Both the position numbers and the translations under genes were made by a program. From a virus, in the IMG/VR virus record IMGVR_UViG_3300031963_000649, positions 1 through 30,803 of that record: a DNA stretch of 30,803 nucleotides, one strand, 5' to 3'. The notes below the pieces were generated by a model, which searched no databases, was not told the origin of the DNA, and worked only from the letters and a program-made list of their open reading frames with translations. This document shows positions 1 to 5,705 of this stretch, in pieces; positions within the stretch are counted from its first letter, which is position 1, and each line of letters opens with the position of its first letter.

Positions 1-151
1 TCTGTGTAAGTTTGACCGCAACTGCCTCACGAAACATTTGTGCGATACTCTTCCCTTCTTTATTGAGTATGACCCTTAACTTTTTATAATCCTTTTCATC
101 TAACTGAACTATTGTTCGTTTCATCTTATTCATAATCTTTGGTCTTGCCAT
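1..151 (-). CDS. Ribbon-helix-helix-like DNA-binding protein, partial
   Basis: The reading frame starts at the ATG at 151 and runs off the left edge after 50 codons, so the C-terminus is missing. The visible part is basic and begins MARPKIMNKMKRTIVQLDEK, followed by a segment ending FREAVAVKL. A short beta strand (RTIVQL) and then two helices is the layout of CopG/Arc-type ribbon-helix-helix proteins, which bind DNA as dimers and often repress their own operon. The start lies one base after the stop of the gene ending at 153, so the two are probably translationally coupled. The family assignment is inferred from pattern only; the function and operator are unknown. Confidence 0.6.
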   Translation of the reverse strand, partial: MARPKIMNKMKRTIVQLDEKDYKKLRVILNKEGKSIAQMFREAVAVKLTQ

Positions 152-152
152 A

Positions 153-710
153 TTAGCAACCTCTATCAAGTATGTTATTTATCTTATCTAATGTCTTTAG
201 CGGAACACAGTTAGGGTCACCATTAGGTTTTAATCCAATAGCTTCGTATCCGTCCCAGCATGGATTAGGTGTTATTCTTTCTCCCTTTTCTTCTAACTTA
301 TCTTTTTCTTCTTGTATGACCTTGCGCATATGGTCTATGCCACGGGAACCTACTGTAAGCCACTTGACCTGCGCGATAACACCCGCTGCACGGAAGTCCT
401 TAAAATGTCGTGCCGCCCATGCTTCACGGCGACGAACTGCCCGTTCTTCACCAGGTGTCTCTGTATTACCACCCCGCTCGGCAATAGGAGTGAGAGCAGC
501 AAAACTACGCCCACCCAGCACGTTCCCACCAAGGCCCCACACTTGCGGATAATCTTCTTTAATAGCCATAGCTTCTTTGAGTGGAAACATTTCATATTGT
601 GAGTTCCTTAAACTAACCTTTAAGTCATCCCCTGCTTCGGGAAAGTTGGTAATCTCTTCTTGACGTTTTGCCAAGATGTCGTGTATGCGTTGTGCTAATG
701 ACTTTTGCAT
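153..710 (-). CDS. Phage protein with C-terminal PCWxGY / PNCVP motif
   Basis: This is a 185-residue protein of unknown function. The N-terminal half is charged and has no recognised fold. The C-terminus (about residues 148-169) reads NPCWDGYEAIGLKPNG, then DPNCVP. From memory, this short Cys/Trp motif recurs at the ends of many otherwise unrelated proteins of aquatic phages and large viruses, sometimes virion-associated. Its role is not established, and the two cysteines could bind metal or form a disulfide. The start codon overlaps the upstream bS21 stop as TAATG, which indicates coupling. The gene lies in an accessory block, not among the virion genes. Reality of the gene is likely; function is open. 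Confidence 0.75.
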   Translation of the reverse strand: MQKSLAQRIHDILAKRQEEITNFPEAGDDLKVSLRNSQYEMFPLKEAMAIKEDYPQVWGLGGNVLGGRSFAALTPIAERGGNTETPGEERAVRRREAWAARHFKDFRAAGVIAQVKWLTVGSRGIDHMRKVIQEEKDKLEEKGERITPNPCWDGYEAIGLKPNGDPNCVPLKTLDKINNILDRGC

Positions 711-934
711 TAGTACTCTCCGTTTAGTTTATTCTTTTTTGCATCAATCTTTTCTTGTCTCTTTCTTTTAATGACCGCTTGTTCCCGCTTCCACTTCTTT
801 TTCTTACTGGGTTTCATAAACTCTCTACGATTGTAGAGCTGTTCGATTATTTCTTCTTTTTTTACCAACTTGCTGAACTTTCGCAATGCCGTGTCTATGC
901 TCATCTTGTCCGTTAGTATTACTTCTATGCTCAT
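710..934 (-). CDS. rpsU: Phage-encoded ribosomal protein bS21
   Basis: This 74-residue, strongly basic protein matches bS21. It begins MSIEVILTDKMSIDTALRKF, continues through NRREFMKPSKKKKWKR, and ends in a Lys/Arg tail. The family pattern (short strand, D-x-ALRRF, RREFxxKP, basic helix) is clear. In bacteria bS21 sits on the 30S platform near the anti-Shine-Dalgarno sequence and promotes initiation. Several aquatic phages are known to carry copies, presumably to bias host ribosomes. I chose the ATG at 934 because GATGAGG lies six bases upstream. The ATG at 946 lies within the AGATGAGG ribosome-binding region itself. The first 110 bases overlap the upstream reading frame. The stop overlaps the next start (TAATG). 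Identity is confident; the effect on host translation is inference. Confidence 0.88.
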   Translation of the reverse strand: MSIEVILTDKMSIDTALRKFSKLVKKEEIIEQLYNRREFMKPSKKKKWKREQAVIKRKRQEKIDAKKNKLNGEY

Positions 935-1277
935 ACAAAACCTCATCTATATTTTGTTTAATATCTTTGACCGACATTCGTACTTGTTCCATCTGTTGTT
1001 TCATTTCTACTCGCATCTGTTTGTGTCGTGGTTCAGGCCAAGTAGAAGGTAAAGACCACTGCACCGATGCGTGACTAAATATACCGATTACTGCAACCCA
1101 CCAGTCCATAAACTTATTAGCGGTGCTGACCGATAAGGTTTTATTCTCTATTTCGTCCAGCACCTGCTGATGTATTAACCAAAAGTGTTTGAGATTGATA
1201 ATCCATTTGTGATAGATTATATCTGCACTCTCTTGTTCTAACAGCATACCTTTCTTTTTTGGACCGCGTTTTCCCAT
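825..1277 (-). CDS. Hypothetical 150-residue protein overlapping bS21
   Basis: The product begins MGKRGPKKKG, a basic N-terminus seen in many small DNA-binding phage proteins, including some small terminases. The middle (about 25-75) is rich in Trp and aromatic residues, and residues 85-115 look helical and charged (MRVEMKQQMEQVR). I recognise no family. The last 36 codons overlap the start of bS21 in another frame, so that stretch encodes two proteins if both are full length. The ribosome binding site is weak (ATAGGTTATGAT before ATG). The start lies 30 bases after the endonuclease stop, in the same direction. A truncated or non-functional C-terminus cannot be excluded. Confidence 0.55.
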   Translation of the reverse strand: MGKRGPKKKGMLLEQESADIIYHKWIINLKHFWLIHQQVLDEIENKTLSVSTANKFMDWWVAVIGIFSHASVQWSLPSTWPEPRHKQMRVEMKQQMEQVRMSVKDIKQNIDEVLYEHRSNTNGQDEHRHGIAKVQQVGKKRRNNRTALQS

Positions 1278-1307
1278 ATCATAACCTATTTGTGGTGAAT
1301 GTCTATA

Positions 1308-2264
1308 TCAATAAATAGGTTGCAACTCCTTCTCAATATGAAATGACCGCTTATAAATTGGCGGATTGTTGAGATAGCTTCGCATTCTGTCTAATCGTAT
1401 ATCGTGTGTGTGGGAGAACTTTGGGACTGATAAGATGTTCTCATATCTCTTACCTTTCCATACGATTGTATAGGTAGGCACCCCAACCTCTCTATAACCT
1501 CGGCCATCATCATCCAGACCATAGGTGTTTCTACTGACCCATCTATCTCGTAAATCATTTAGGATGACGCTGCAGTTATTGTCTTGTTCGTATTTCCAAA
1601 GATAGAATGTCTTGACCAACTTGTTTGTTGGAGTCAAGATGTGATACTCTTTATAGTATTCACGAATACGACTTTCCGGCCATAGGTCAATAATTCTACC
1701 GATGTCGGGGAGATTAGGATTGTCTTTAAGAGTCCATCCATTTACAATATCTACCCAACCATTACTGAGCTGGCACATACTGGATTGACTCAACCCATGC
1801 TCTTTTGCAAATGCCTTGACTGATTGTATGTTGTCGTATTCTGTTCCATCAGGAGCAACGAAGGTAAGATTTGCTGGTCTATGGATTTTACCATCCTTTG
1901 TATTCTTCCCCAAGAGTTCGTTAGCAATCTTGTAGGATGCTTCTTTAGATGTTGTGATACCACGCTTCCCTGTTGTACCATCTTTTCTGGAATTGAGTAG
2001 TAAGGGATTTCCCCAGTGCTTATTGATAAGGGCTTCTTCTTTTCGTTGCAAGGACTTTTCCCGGCAGGTTTCTACAATCTCAAATACCCAATCATTTATG
2101 TTGCTGCCTGTTTTATCGTAATGCTCTTGTATCTTTTTATTATTTACTCCTGCTTTTAATCTGGACTTATGGATGTGCCATCGTTGTCCTAACTCTTTGC
2201 TTGACCCGATGTAGAAATGTCCATCCTTATGCTTCACCATATATACGCCAACTTGATTTGCCAT
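1308..2264 (-). CDS. GIY-YIG homing endonuclease (free-standing)
   Basis: This 318-residue protein has an N-terminal GIY-YIG nuclease domain. GVY is at 6-8 (in place of GIY), YIG at 18-20, the conserved Arg at 28, the metal-binding Glu near 78, and the closing Asn near 91 (LLNSRKDG). Downstream are DNA-recognition segments: an LGKN/SKEASYKIA stretch resembling NUMOD3 modules, and at about 130-180 a NUMOD1/IENR-like helix-turn-helix (APDGTEYDNIQSVKAFAKEH). Such enzymes nick or cut one site and spread the gene by recombination. The ATG at 2264 is preferred over 2282 because AGGAG lies about seven bases upstream (AGGAGAAGAAATATG). A strong hairpin lies just 5' of that site. No interrupted host gene or intron is visible next to it, so it looks free-standing. 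Confidence 0.9.
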   Translation of the reverse strand: MANQVGVYMVKHKDGHFYIGSSKELGQRWHIHKSRLKAGVNNKKIQEHYDKTGSNINDWVFEIVETCREKSLQRKEEALINKHWGNPLLLNSRKDGTTGKRGITTSKEASYKIANELLGKNTKDGKIHRPANLTFVAPDGTEYDNIQSVKAFAKEHGLSQSSMCQLSNGWVDIVNGWTLKDNPNLPDIGRIIDLWPESRIREYYKEYHILTPTNKLVKTFYLWKYEQDNNCSVILNDLRDRWVSRNTYGLDDDGRGYREVGVPTYTIVWKGKRYENILSVPKFSHTHDIRLDRMRSYLNNPPIYKRSFHIEKELQPIY

Positions 2265-2282
2265 ATTTCTTCTCCTATGCAT

Positions 2283-2315
2283 GATACAGCCCCCTCGTCG
2301 TGAGGAAGCTGTATC
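2283..2315 (-). promoter_or_regulatory. Hairpin just upstream of the homing endonuclease RBS
   Basis: GATACAGC (2283-2290) pairs with GCTGTATC (2308-2315), and inside it CCTC (2293-2296) pairs with GAGG (2302-2305). On the minus strand the hairpin ends about eight bases before the AGGAG of the endonuclease gene and is not followed by a U run, so it is not an intrinsic terminator there. On the plus strand it is followed by TTTTGTTT, but no plus-strand gene precedes it. A translational control element is a plausible inference, since structured leaders restrain homing endonucleases in T4. Confidence 0.5.
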
Positions 2316-2321
2316 TTTTGT

Positions 2322-2552
2322 TTAGTTCTTTTGATTTTCTAATGCTTCTGCTATTCTGTGTAATCCGTCTGCTATATTTTCTACTGCATCTACAAACCTT
2401 TCCATATCTCGTATCACCACAAAGTTATTCCAACCGATTTGTCTGTGTGTCTCTAACTCATCTTTTTCTGCTGCCAGAGGACTTACATAGGGTAAGTTTT
2501 CTAAACCTTTCCTCCATTCAGTTTCTTCGACCTTCTTTTTCTTCGTTGCCAT
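2322..2552 (-). CDS. Small hypothetical protein (76 aa)
   Basis: The protein begins MATKKKKVEETEWRKG and ends with a likely amphipathic helix (about 48-73, FVDAVENIADGLHRIAEAL) that could form a coiled coil or oligomerise. No family is recognised. The start is well supported by GGGAGAAGAAA directly before the ATG, and a good promoter (TTGACT, 16 bases, TATATT) lies 43-70 bases upstream. It is therefore the first gene of a transcript that continues into the homing endonuclease and probably on to the ribbon-helix-helix gene at the window edge. Confidence 0.75.
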   Translation of the reverse strand: MATKKKKVEETEWRKGLENLPYVSPLAAEKDELETHRQIGWNNFVVIRDMERFVDAVENIADGLHRIAEALENQKN

Positions 2553-2594
2553 TTTCTTCTCCCTGTTTGGTAATCGTTATTGATTACACTAATA

Positions 2595-2622
2595 AATATA
2601 ACGATAAATCCTGAAAAGTCAA
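2595..2622 (-). promoter_or_regulatory. Sigma70-type promoter for the 2552-to-1 operon
   Basis: The minus strand has -35 TTGACT (2617-2622), a 16-base spacer and -10 TATATT (2595-2600). The -35 and first part of the spacer (TTGACTTTTCAGGATTT) are identical to those of the promoter at 3896-3923, and ATCGTTATATTTAT around the -10 is shared with the promoter at 5652-5679. It directly follows a terminator. Confidence 0.75.
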
Positions 2623-2669
2623 TATGTCTGCAAAATATTTTTAATGTTGTTGGGTAATATAAAATAATA

Positions 2670-2697
2670 AAACCACAGGGGTTTATGCCTGTGGTTT
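2670..2697 (-). terminator. Intrinsic terminator after the 2711/2898 gene pair
   Basis: AAACCACAGG (2670-2679) pairs perfectly with CCTGTGGTTT (2688-2697) around an 8-base loop. On the minus strand the stem is followed by TATTATTTTATATT, a U-rich run. It separates the upstream operon from the promoter at 2595-2622. The plus side is A/T-rich too, but no plus gene needs it. Confidence 0.7.
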
Positions 2698-2710
2698 ATT
2701 AAATGTTATT

Positions 2711-2896
2711 TTATTGTTCTGCTGGTCTGCGTCTTGTTGTTAGTTTAACTGAAATTATTCGTTTCTCATCTATTTGTTTTTGTATTTGTTTTAATCTTTT
2801 ATGCCAACGCTTGCGACCTGCCCAAGTAGGTGCCCATAGTAGAGTAGTTGGATTACCTTTCCAGTTTTCCTTTTTCTTTTGTTTTTTCTTTTTCAT
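2711..2896 (-). CDS. Small, highly basic protein (61 aa)
   Basis: The protein starts MKKKKQKKKENWKGNP, has a Trp-rich patch (LLWAPTWAGRKRWHKR, about 19-34) and ends with TTRRRPAEQ. Its high Lys/Arg content suggests nucleic-acid binding, but no family is recognised. The start lies one base after the stop of the 2898 gene, consistent with coupled translation; an AAAGG is visible but far from the ATG. A terminator follows 14 bases after its stop. Coding status rests on tight packing and the clean start, since the low-complexity N-terminus could mislead. Confidence 0.55.
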   Translation of the reverse strand: MKKKKQKKKENWKGNPTTLLWAPTWAGRKRWHKRLKQIQKQIDEKRIISVKLTTRRRPAEQ

Positions 2897-2897
2897 T

Positions 2898-3239
2898 TTA
2901 GTTAGACCTTTTTAATTCTGTGTATTTTCCAATCTCATATAATCCATCTTGTGGAGTTTGTAAATATATTTTATTTCCAACTTTCATATATTCGTAATTG
3001 TTTGCCGCTGCCAACACTACCTCTTGTTCTTCTATATTATATTTTTCACAGAAGGTTTGTATGTTGTATTTATAGGTCTTTTGGTTTTTATGCTTATCAA
3101 AATAATGCATTACAATCTTACCAATAACTGGCTTTTCTAATTCTTCTTTCTGTAATATATGTGTTATATTAGCGTATTTTAGTAATCCTACATCATTTGC
3201 ATCTTCGTAATGGTGGTGACAATTAGGACATACTCTCAT
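2898..3239 (-). CDS. Small protein with N-terminal CPxCH zinc-knuckle half
   Basis: This 113-residue protein begins MRVCPNCHHHYEDANDVGLL. The CPNCHHHY cluster could coordinate zinc, alone or in a dimer, and resembles the first half of a zinc ribbon. The rest is mixed alpha/beta with many Tyr and Asn and no recognised motif. AAAAGG lies about nine bases before the ATG. It is the first coding gene downstream of the large structured RNA. No terminator is visible between them, so it may share that transcript. A-T-rich sequence with TATAAT matches at 3272-3287 lies between them, but no convincing -35 accompanies it. Confidence 0.65.
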   Translation of the reverse strand: MRVCPNCHHHYEDANDVGLLKYANITHILQKEELEKPVIGKIVMHYFDKHKNQKTYKYNIQTFCEKYNIEEQEVVLAAANNYEYMKVGNKIYLQTPQDGLYEIGKYTELKRSN

Positions 3240-3289
3240 TTTGATAACCTTTTGTTAAATGTTGTTTAGTTATTATACTATATTATATT

Positions 3290-3889
3290 GCGGATACACG
3301 AAGGGTAAGAACGGGTGATGTAGTATAGCTGCCCAAGTATTTAATCGTTTGGGCCATACACCAGAGAATTGGTTTTAATCATTGCTTATAAGTTGTGTAG
3401 CTGGTCAAACCTATAAAATGATTAGAAGAGAGATTGATTTAGTATAAACTTTATTCAAGTCATCACCCGCTGCGATACAGCAGCTTGTTCATTTGTGGAA
3501 TATCGGCCTTCGTTACCCCTACCCATACAGAAAATTATACCTGATGGGACCACTTGCATTTTACATCTCGGTCAAGGGAATGCATCAAACCTTGATCTCA
3601 GTTCTCTTTAATGTTATTTTCTCGTCAAATTCTCTATCCGTTTGCGAGATGGACTATAACAAGTAAGACCATTTACGCTTACTAATGATACTGGACGTTC
3701 ATTCCTTGTCGGTATCAATTCTCGTTGGTTATCAGGTTAGTAAGACCCTTGTGGGATAACGAATCTCCAAACTCCCTTCTATCTAAAACAAAATCCACAC
3801 AGAATAATGAGGTAATGGCTCAATATTCGCGTGGATTAAGTTTTCCTACATACTTGGGTCACCAGTCCATTACACCAGTTTCCTACACA
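3290..3889 (-). ncRNA. Candidate large ornate structured RNA (~600 nt)
   Basis: No credible ORF fills this stretch, yet it follows a strong promoter and has dense complementary segments. Hairpins: 3829-3837/3792-3800 (long, with inner stems), 3737-3744/3678-3685, 3712-3717/3686-3691, 3641-3649/3620-3629, 3590-3595/3572-3577, 3541-3548/3522-3530, and 3408-3424/3376-3394. Closing helices: 3507-3513/3298-3304 and 3461-3469/3312-3320. Loop pairings: GTAATGG near the 5' end (3867-3873) with hairpin loop 3812-3818; loop 3395-3405 with the 5' end (3883-3888 and 3874-3878, bulging GAAA); loop 3579-3584 with 3555-3560; loop 3635-3640 with 3291-3296. Size, phage location and many pseudoknots resemble the GOLLD and ROOL classes. 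I cannot recall their consensus well enough to assign one, and it may be new. The 3' end is undefined, as no terminator is visible. Confidence 0.72.
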
Positions 3890-3895
3890 CAAATA

Positions 3896-3923
3896 AGTAT
3901 ATCCCAAAATCCTGAAAAGTCAA
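3896..3923 (-). promoter_or_regulatory. Promoter for the large structured RNA
   Basis: -35 TTGACT (3918-3923), 16-base spacer, -10 TATACT (3896-3901). The predicted start is near 3888-3889, exactly where the pairing segments of the structured RNA begin. The -35 and spacer share TTGACTTTTCAGGATTT with the promoter at 2595-2622. As at that site, a terminator hairpin lies just upstream (3950-3979). Confidence 0.78.
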
Positions 3924-3949
3924 GTGGGTGAATATTATTGGGTAATAGA

Positions 3950-3979
3950 AAACCCCTACACATTTCTGCGTAAGGGTTT
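3950..3979 (-). terminator. Intrinsic terminator upstream of the structured RNA promoter
   Basis: The minus strand has a 13-bp stem (two GU pairs) of arms 3967-3979 and 3950-3962 with a GAAA loop, followed by TCTATTACC after the stem's own U run. It would end transcription of the 4066-3950 segment and insulate the promoter at 3896-3923. The same GAAA-loop form occurs in the terminator at 26282-26305. Confidence 0.6.
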
Positions 3980-4066
3980 CTATTGGTATTTTGAGAGAAG
4001 AACGGAACAAATAGACCACTCTATTTGACCGATGATGTGTTAGTATGGCGAACTGCACATCCCCAA
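3950..4066 (-). ncRNA. Possible second small structured RNA
   Basis: This non-coding segment on the minus strand holds three consecutive hairpins: GATGTG/CACATC (4034-4039 with 4056-4061), a perfect 8-bp stem CAAATAGA/TCTATTTG with a GTGG loop (4008-4015 with 4020-4027), and the terminator at 3950-3979. No ORF of note is present. The promoter is uncertain: TTGTTT and TATTTA 16 bases apart lie near 4065-4092 but are weak. It could instead be the 3' part of a longer transcript that reads through from 4190. Confidence 0.35.
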
Positions 4067-4069
4067 TAA

Positions 4070-4085
4070 ATAGGAATTATCCTAT
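4070..4085. promoter_or_regulatory. 16-bp palindrome, possible operator
   Basis: ATAGGA (4070-4075) and TCCTAT (4080-4085) form a perfect inverted repeat with a 4-base centre. It lies between the terminator at 4096-4121 and the small RNA segment at 3950-4066, where a promoter would be expected. An operator for a small dimeric regulator is possible; there is no direct evidence. Confidence 0.3.
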
Positions 4086-4087
4086 AT

Positions 4088-4190
4088 AAAACAAACCCCA
4101 AACAACGAGGGCAGTTTGGGGAACAAATACATTTGATTTGATTTTTACAACACACCTAACATTCTATGACTACTGGTATCAGGCAGTAGT
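4088..4190 (-). ncRNA. Candidate small RNA with own promoter and terminator (~100 nt)
   Basis: A promoter (4197-4224) predicts a transcript starting near 4190. It would begin with the perfect hairpin ACTACTG / CAGTAGT (4184-4190 with 4169-4175), pass through an A/U-rich single-stranded stretch, and end at the intrinsic terminator 4096-4121. A 5'-end stem, an unstructured middle and a Rho-independent 3' end is the usual small RNA layout. There is no ORF. The outer ACATTC/GAATGT pair (4159-4164 with 4191-4196) would extend the hairpin if transcription begins a little earlier. Targets are unknown. Confidence 0.5.
4096..4121 (-). terminator. Intrinsic terminator of the DUF4338 operon / small RNA
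   Basis: CCCCAAAC (4096-4103) pairs perfectly with GTTTGGGG (4114-4121). On the minus strand the stem is followed by TTTGTTTTATAT. Confidence 0.75.
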
Positions 4191-4196
4191 GAATGT

Positions 4197-4224
4197 AATA
4201 TAATCAGTTCTCCTCAAAAGTCAA
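4197..4224 (-). promoter_or_regulatory. Promoter within the 3' end of the 4455 gene
   Basis: -35 TTGACT (4219-4224) lies inside the last codons of the upstream gene, followed by a 16-base spacer and -10 TATATT (4197-4202). Hexamers and spacing match the other minus-strand promoters at 2595, 3896 and 5652. It points into the non-coding block, so its product is most simply the small RNA at 4088-4190. Confidence 0.6.
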
Positions 4225-4455
4225 GCCCCCATCATCTATAATCCAGTTTTGTTGTAAATGGTCTTTATATTCACCAATCCACATTAAAACATTTTTAGTC
4301 TTTAACTCTCGGTGATAAGTAGAGTTATAGATTGCAGGCCAGTTCTCCCGCAAATCTTTTAGTTCTTTTGCAGAAACAAGGGAATGCCAGTAATGTTTTT
4401 TTGTAGTATATCCCTTTTGTATAGTTTCTTGTTCTAACCAGTTATACATACTCAT
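4204..4455 (-). CDS. Small hypothetical protein (83 aa), second gene of DUF4338 operon
   Basis: The product begins MSMYNWLEQETIQKGYTTKK and is rich in Trp and Tyr. I recognise no family. The ATG at 4455 is supported by GGGGAGG about seven bases upstream and by the ATGA overlap with the stop of the larger upstream gene. The in-frame ATG at 4497 lies deep inside that gene and is unlikely. The overlap suggests obligate coupling and joint function with the DUF4338-like protein. Its 3' end carries a promoter for the non-coding block downstream. Confidence 0.75.
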   Translation of the reverse strand: MSMYNWLEQETIQKGYTTKKHYWHSLVSAKELKDLRENWPAIYNSTYHRELKTKNVLMWIGEYKDHLQQNWIIDDGGLTFEEN

Positions 4456-5624
4456 CGTCCAACCTCCCCAATATAAAGTTGTTTTGTATCTTCCCACGAC
4501 ATCTGTGCAATCTTTCGGTAATACAATCTATCTTCCTTTATTCTATCATTCTCTAATAGATTAGTATATCGGTTGATAGATTTCTCTTTCCACCATTTCA
4601 TTACACCAGCTACATCATCTTTGACCCTATCGTGTAATATCAAATCGTGTTGTTGTATCTTATCCTGTAAAAACAATCTACTATTCTGGTAGAACTCCAT
4701 AAAATAGACACCTCTTTGGAACCCATGTTGGTATTGCAGAGGATTGATTTGTAGGAGTTTGTATAAGAATGTTAGTATCTGTTGTTTAGGACCTGTTCGT
4801 TCCATCAAGACATCATACTTGTCTTTGTAATGTTCTTTTAAGTAATCAGTCCATATCTCATATACATCATCATCTGGTTTAATACTCATCTTACCTGCAC
4901 TCTTACCCAACTCTTTCCAGTAAGGTATTCGTTGATACATACTATGAGAACCATATAATGATGTAGTTGTAATTCCAACAAGGTCATCATTAAACTTTTC
5001 TTTCCAATAATCTCGTATAACTTGACTACACAACAACGATGCAACCAATTTACCACCAAGAAAGTTATATCCAAATGGTTGTGTTGGAAGAATACAAGTT
5101 CCTATAGCTGTGGAGTTTAACTTTCCTTTTTTAAACTTATCTTCATTAGACCAACCAATATATTCATCCCTTACTTTAATTGAGGTCACATCACTTCCCA
5201 ACGAACATACTCCAAGATATTGATTAGATGTTTTATCTCGTATAATGATTTTAACTACACGACCTAAGTTCGGGGTGTATTCCATCGTATGACCCATTAC
5301 CCGAAGATATTTCCAATCATCTGCTAATATACTTTCTGGTTCTACGACGATGATTTCGGGGTCAATAGAATGTATTTGTTCTATTGTAATATCTTTATTG
5401 TATATGTCTGTAGGTTTCCATATACGACATTCTGTTATAGACGATTTAGTTAGGTCTGCTGTATTGTTGTAATAAGAAGATATTTCTTTCCATTTCTTAT
5501 ACAAGGTATGTTCTTCTACTGATTGACCCTTTAACATATCCATATGATTGATAAAGATATTTCTTTCTCTATCAAAACTAAATCCTATTTCTTCACCAAA
5601 GAATAATGAATGTAAATCAGTCAT
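4452..5624 (-). CDS. DUF4338-like protein (Mom/GNAT-like fold proposed)
   Basis: This 390-residue protein has, at about 120-250, the layout I associate with DUF4338: LGVCSLGSDV (137-146), a YIGWSNEDKFKKGKL segment (155-169), CILPTQPFGYNFLGGKL (177-193) and ITTTSLYGSHSMY (218-230). Similar proteins are common and unnamed in environmental phages. DUF4338 also occurs in the Druantia defence protein DruA. An acetyltransferase-like fold, as in the phage Mom base-modifying enzyme, is a reasonable but unproven idea. The C-terminal 130 residues are helical and charged. GAGG lies five bases before the ATG and a TTGACT/TATATT promoter 28-55 bases upstream, so it leads a two-gene operon. Role could be DNA modification or host takeover; unknown. 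Confidence 0.7.
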   Translation of the reverse strand: MTDLHSLFFGEEIGFSFDRERNIFINHMDMLKGQSVEEHTLYKKWKEISSYYNNTADLTKSSITECRIWKPTDIYNKDITIEQIHSIDPEIIVVEPESILADDWKYLRVMGHTMEYTPNLGRVVKIIIRDKTSNQYLGVCSLGSDVTSIKVRDEYIGWSNEDKFKKGKLNSTAIGTCILPTQPFGYNFLGGKLVASLLCSQVIRDYWKEKFNDDLVGITTTSLYGSHSMYQRIPYWKELGKSAGKMSIKPDDDVYEIWTDYLKEHYKDKYDVLMERTGPKQQILTFLYKLLQINPLQYQHGFQRGVYFMEFYQNSRLFLQDKIQQHDLILHDRVKDDVAGVMKWWKEKSINRYTNLLENDRIKEDRLYYRKIAQMSWEDTKQLYIGEVGR

Positions 5625-5651
5625 AACACCTCGTTTATTATTGTAATCATA

Positions 5652-5679
5652 AATATAACGATAGTAGAAAAAAAGTCAA
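5652..5679 (-). promoter_or_regulatory. Promoter of the DUF4338 operon
   Basis: -35 TTGACT (5674-5679), 16-base spacer, -10 TATATT (5652-5657). ATCGTTATATTTAT around the -10 is identical to the promoter at 2595-2622. It is divergent from the plus-strand promoter at 5744-5772. Confidence 0.75.
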
Positions 5680-5705
5680 GGGCATATTTAATGTTGTATA
5701 TTTAA

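Noticed and set aside
2283-2320. Plus-strand terminator at the endonuclease leader
   Set aside because: The stem plus TTTTG fits a terminator on the plus strand, but no plus-strand gene or promoter lies upstream to need it; a leader element on the minus strand is more consistent.
3167-3249. Pairing of TGATAACC near 3727-3734 with GGTTATCA at 3242-3249 as a further RNA helix
   Set aside because: The second segment is the ribosome binding region of the 3239 gene, outside the rest of the fold, and 8-bp matches of this composition occur by chance.
3725-4058. Short open frames on both strands in the RNA island
   Set aside because: They lack ribosome binding sites, overlap the promoter and structured RNA pairings, and show no protein-like features.
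3240-4203. tRNA, tmRNA or RNase P RNA in the non-coding block
   Set aside because: I found no T-arm GGTTCGA-type sequence with acceptor stem, no tmRNA tag frame and no RNase P core motifs.
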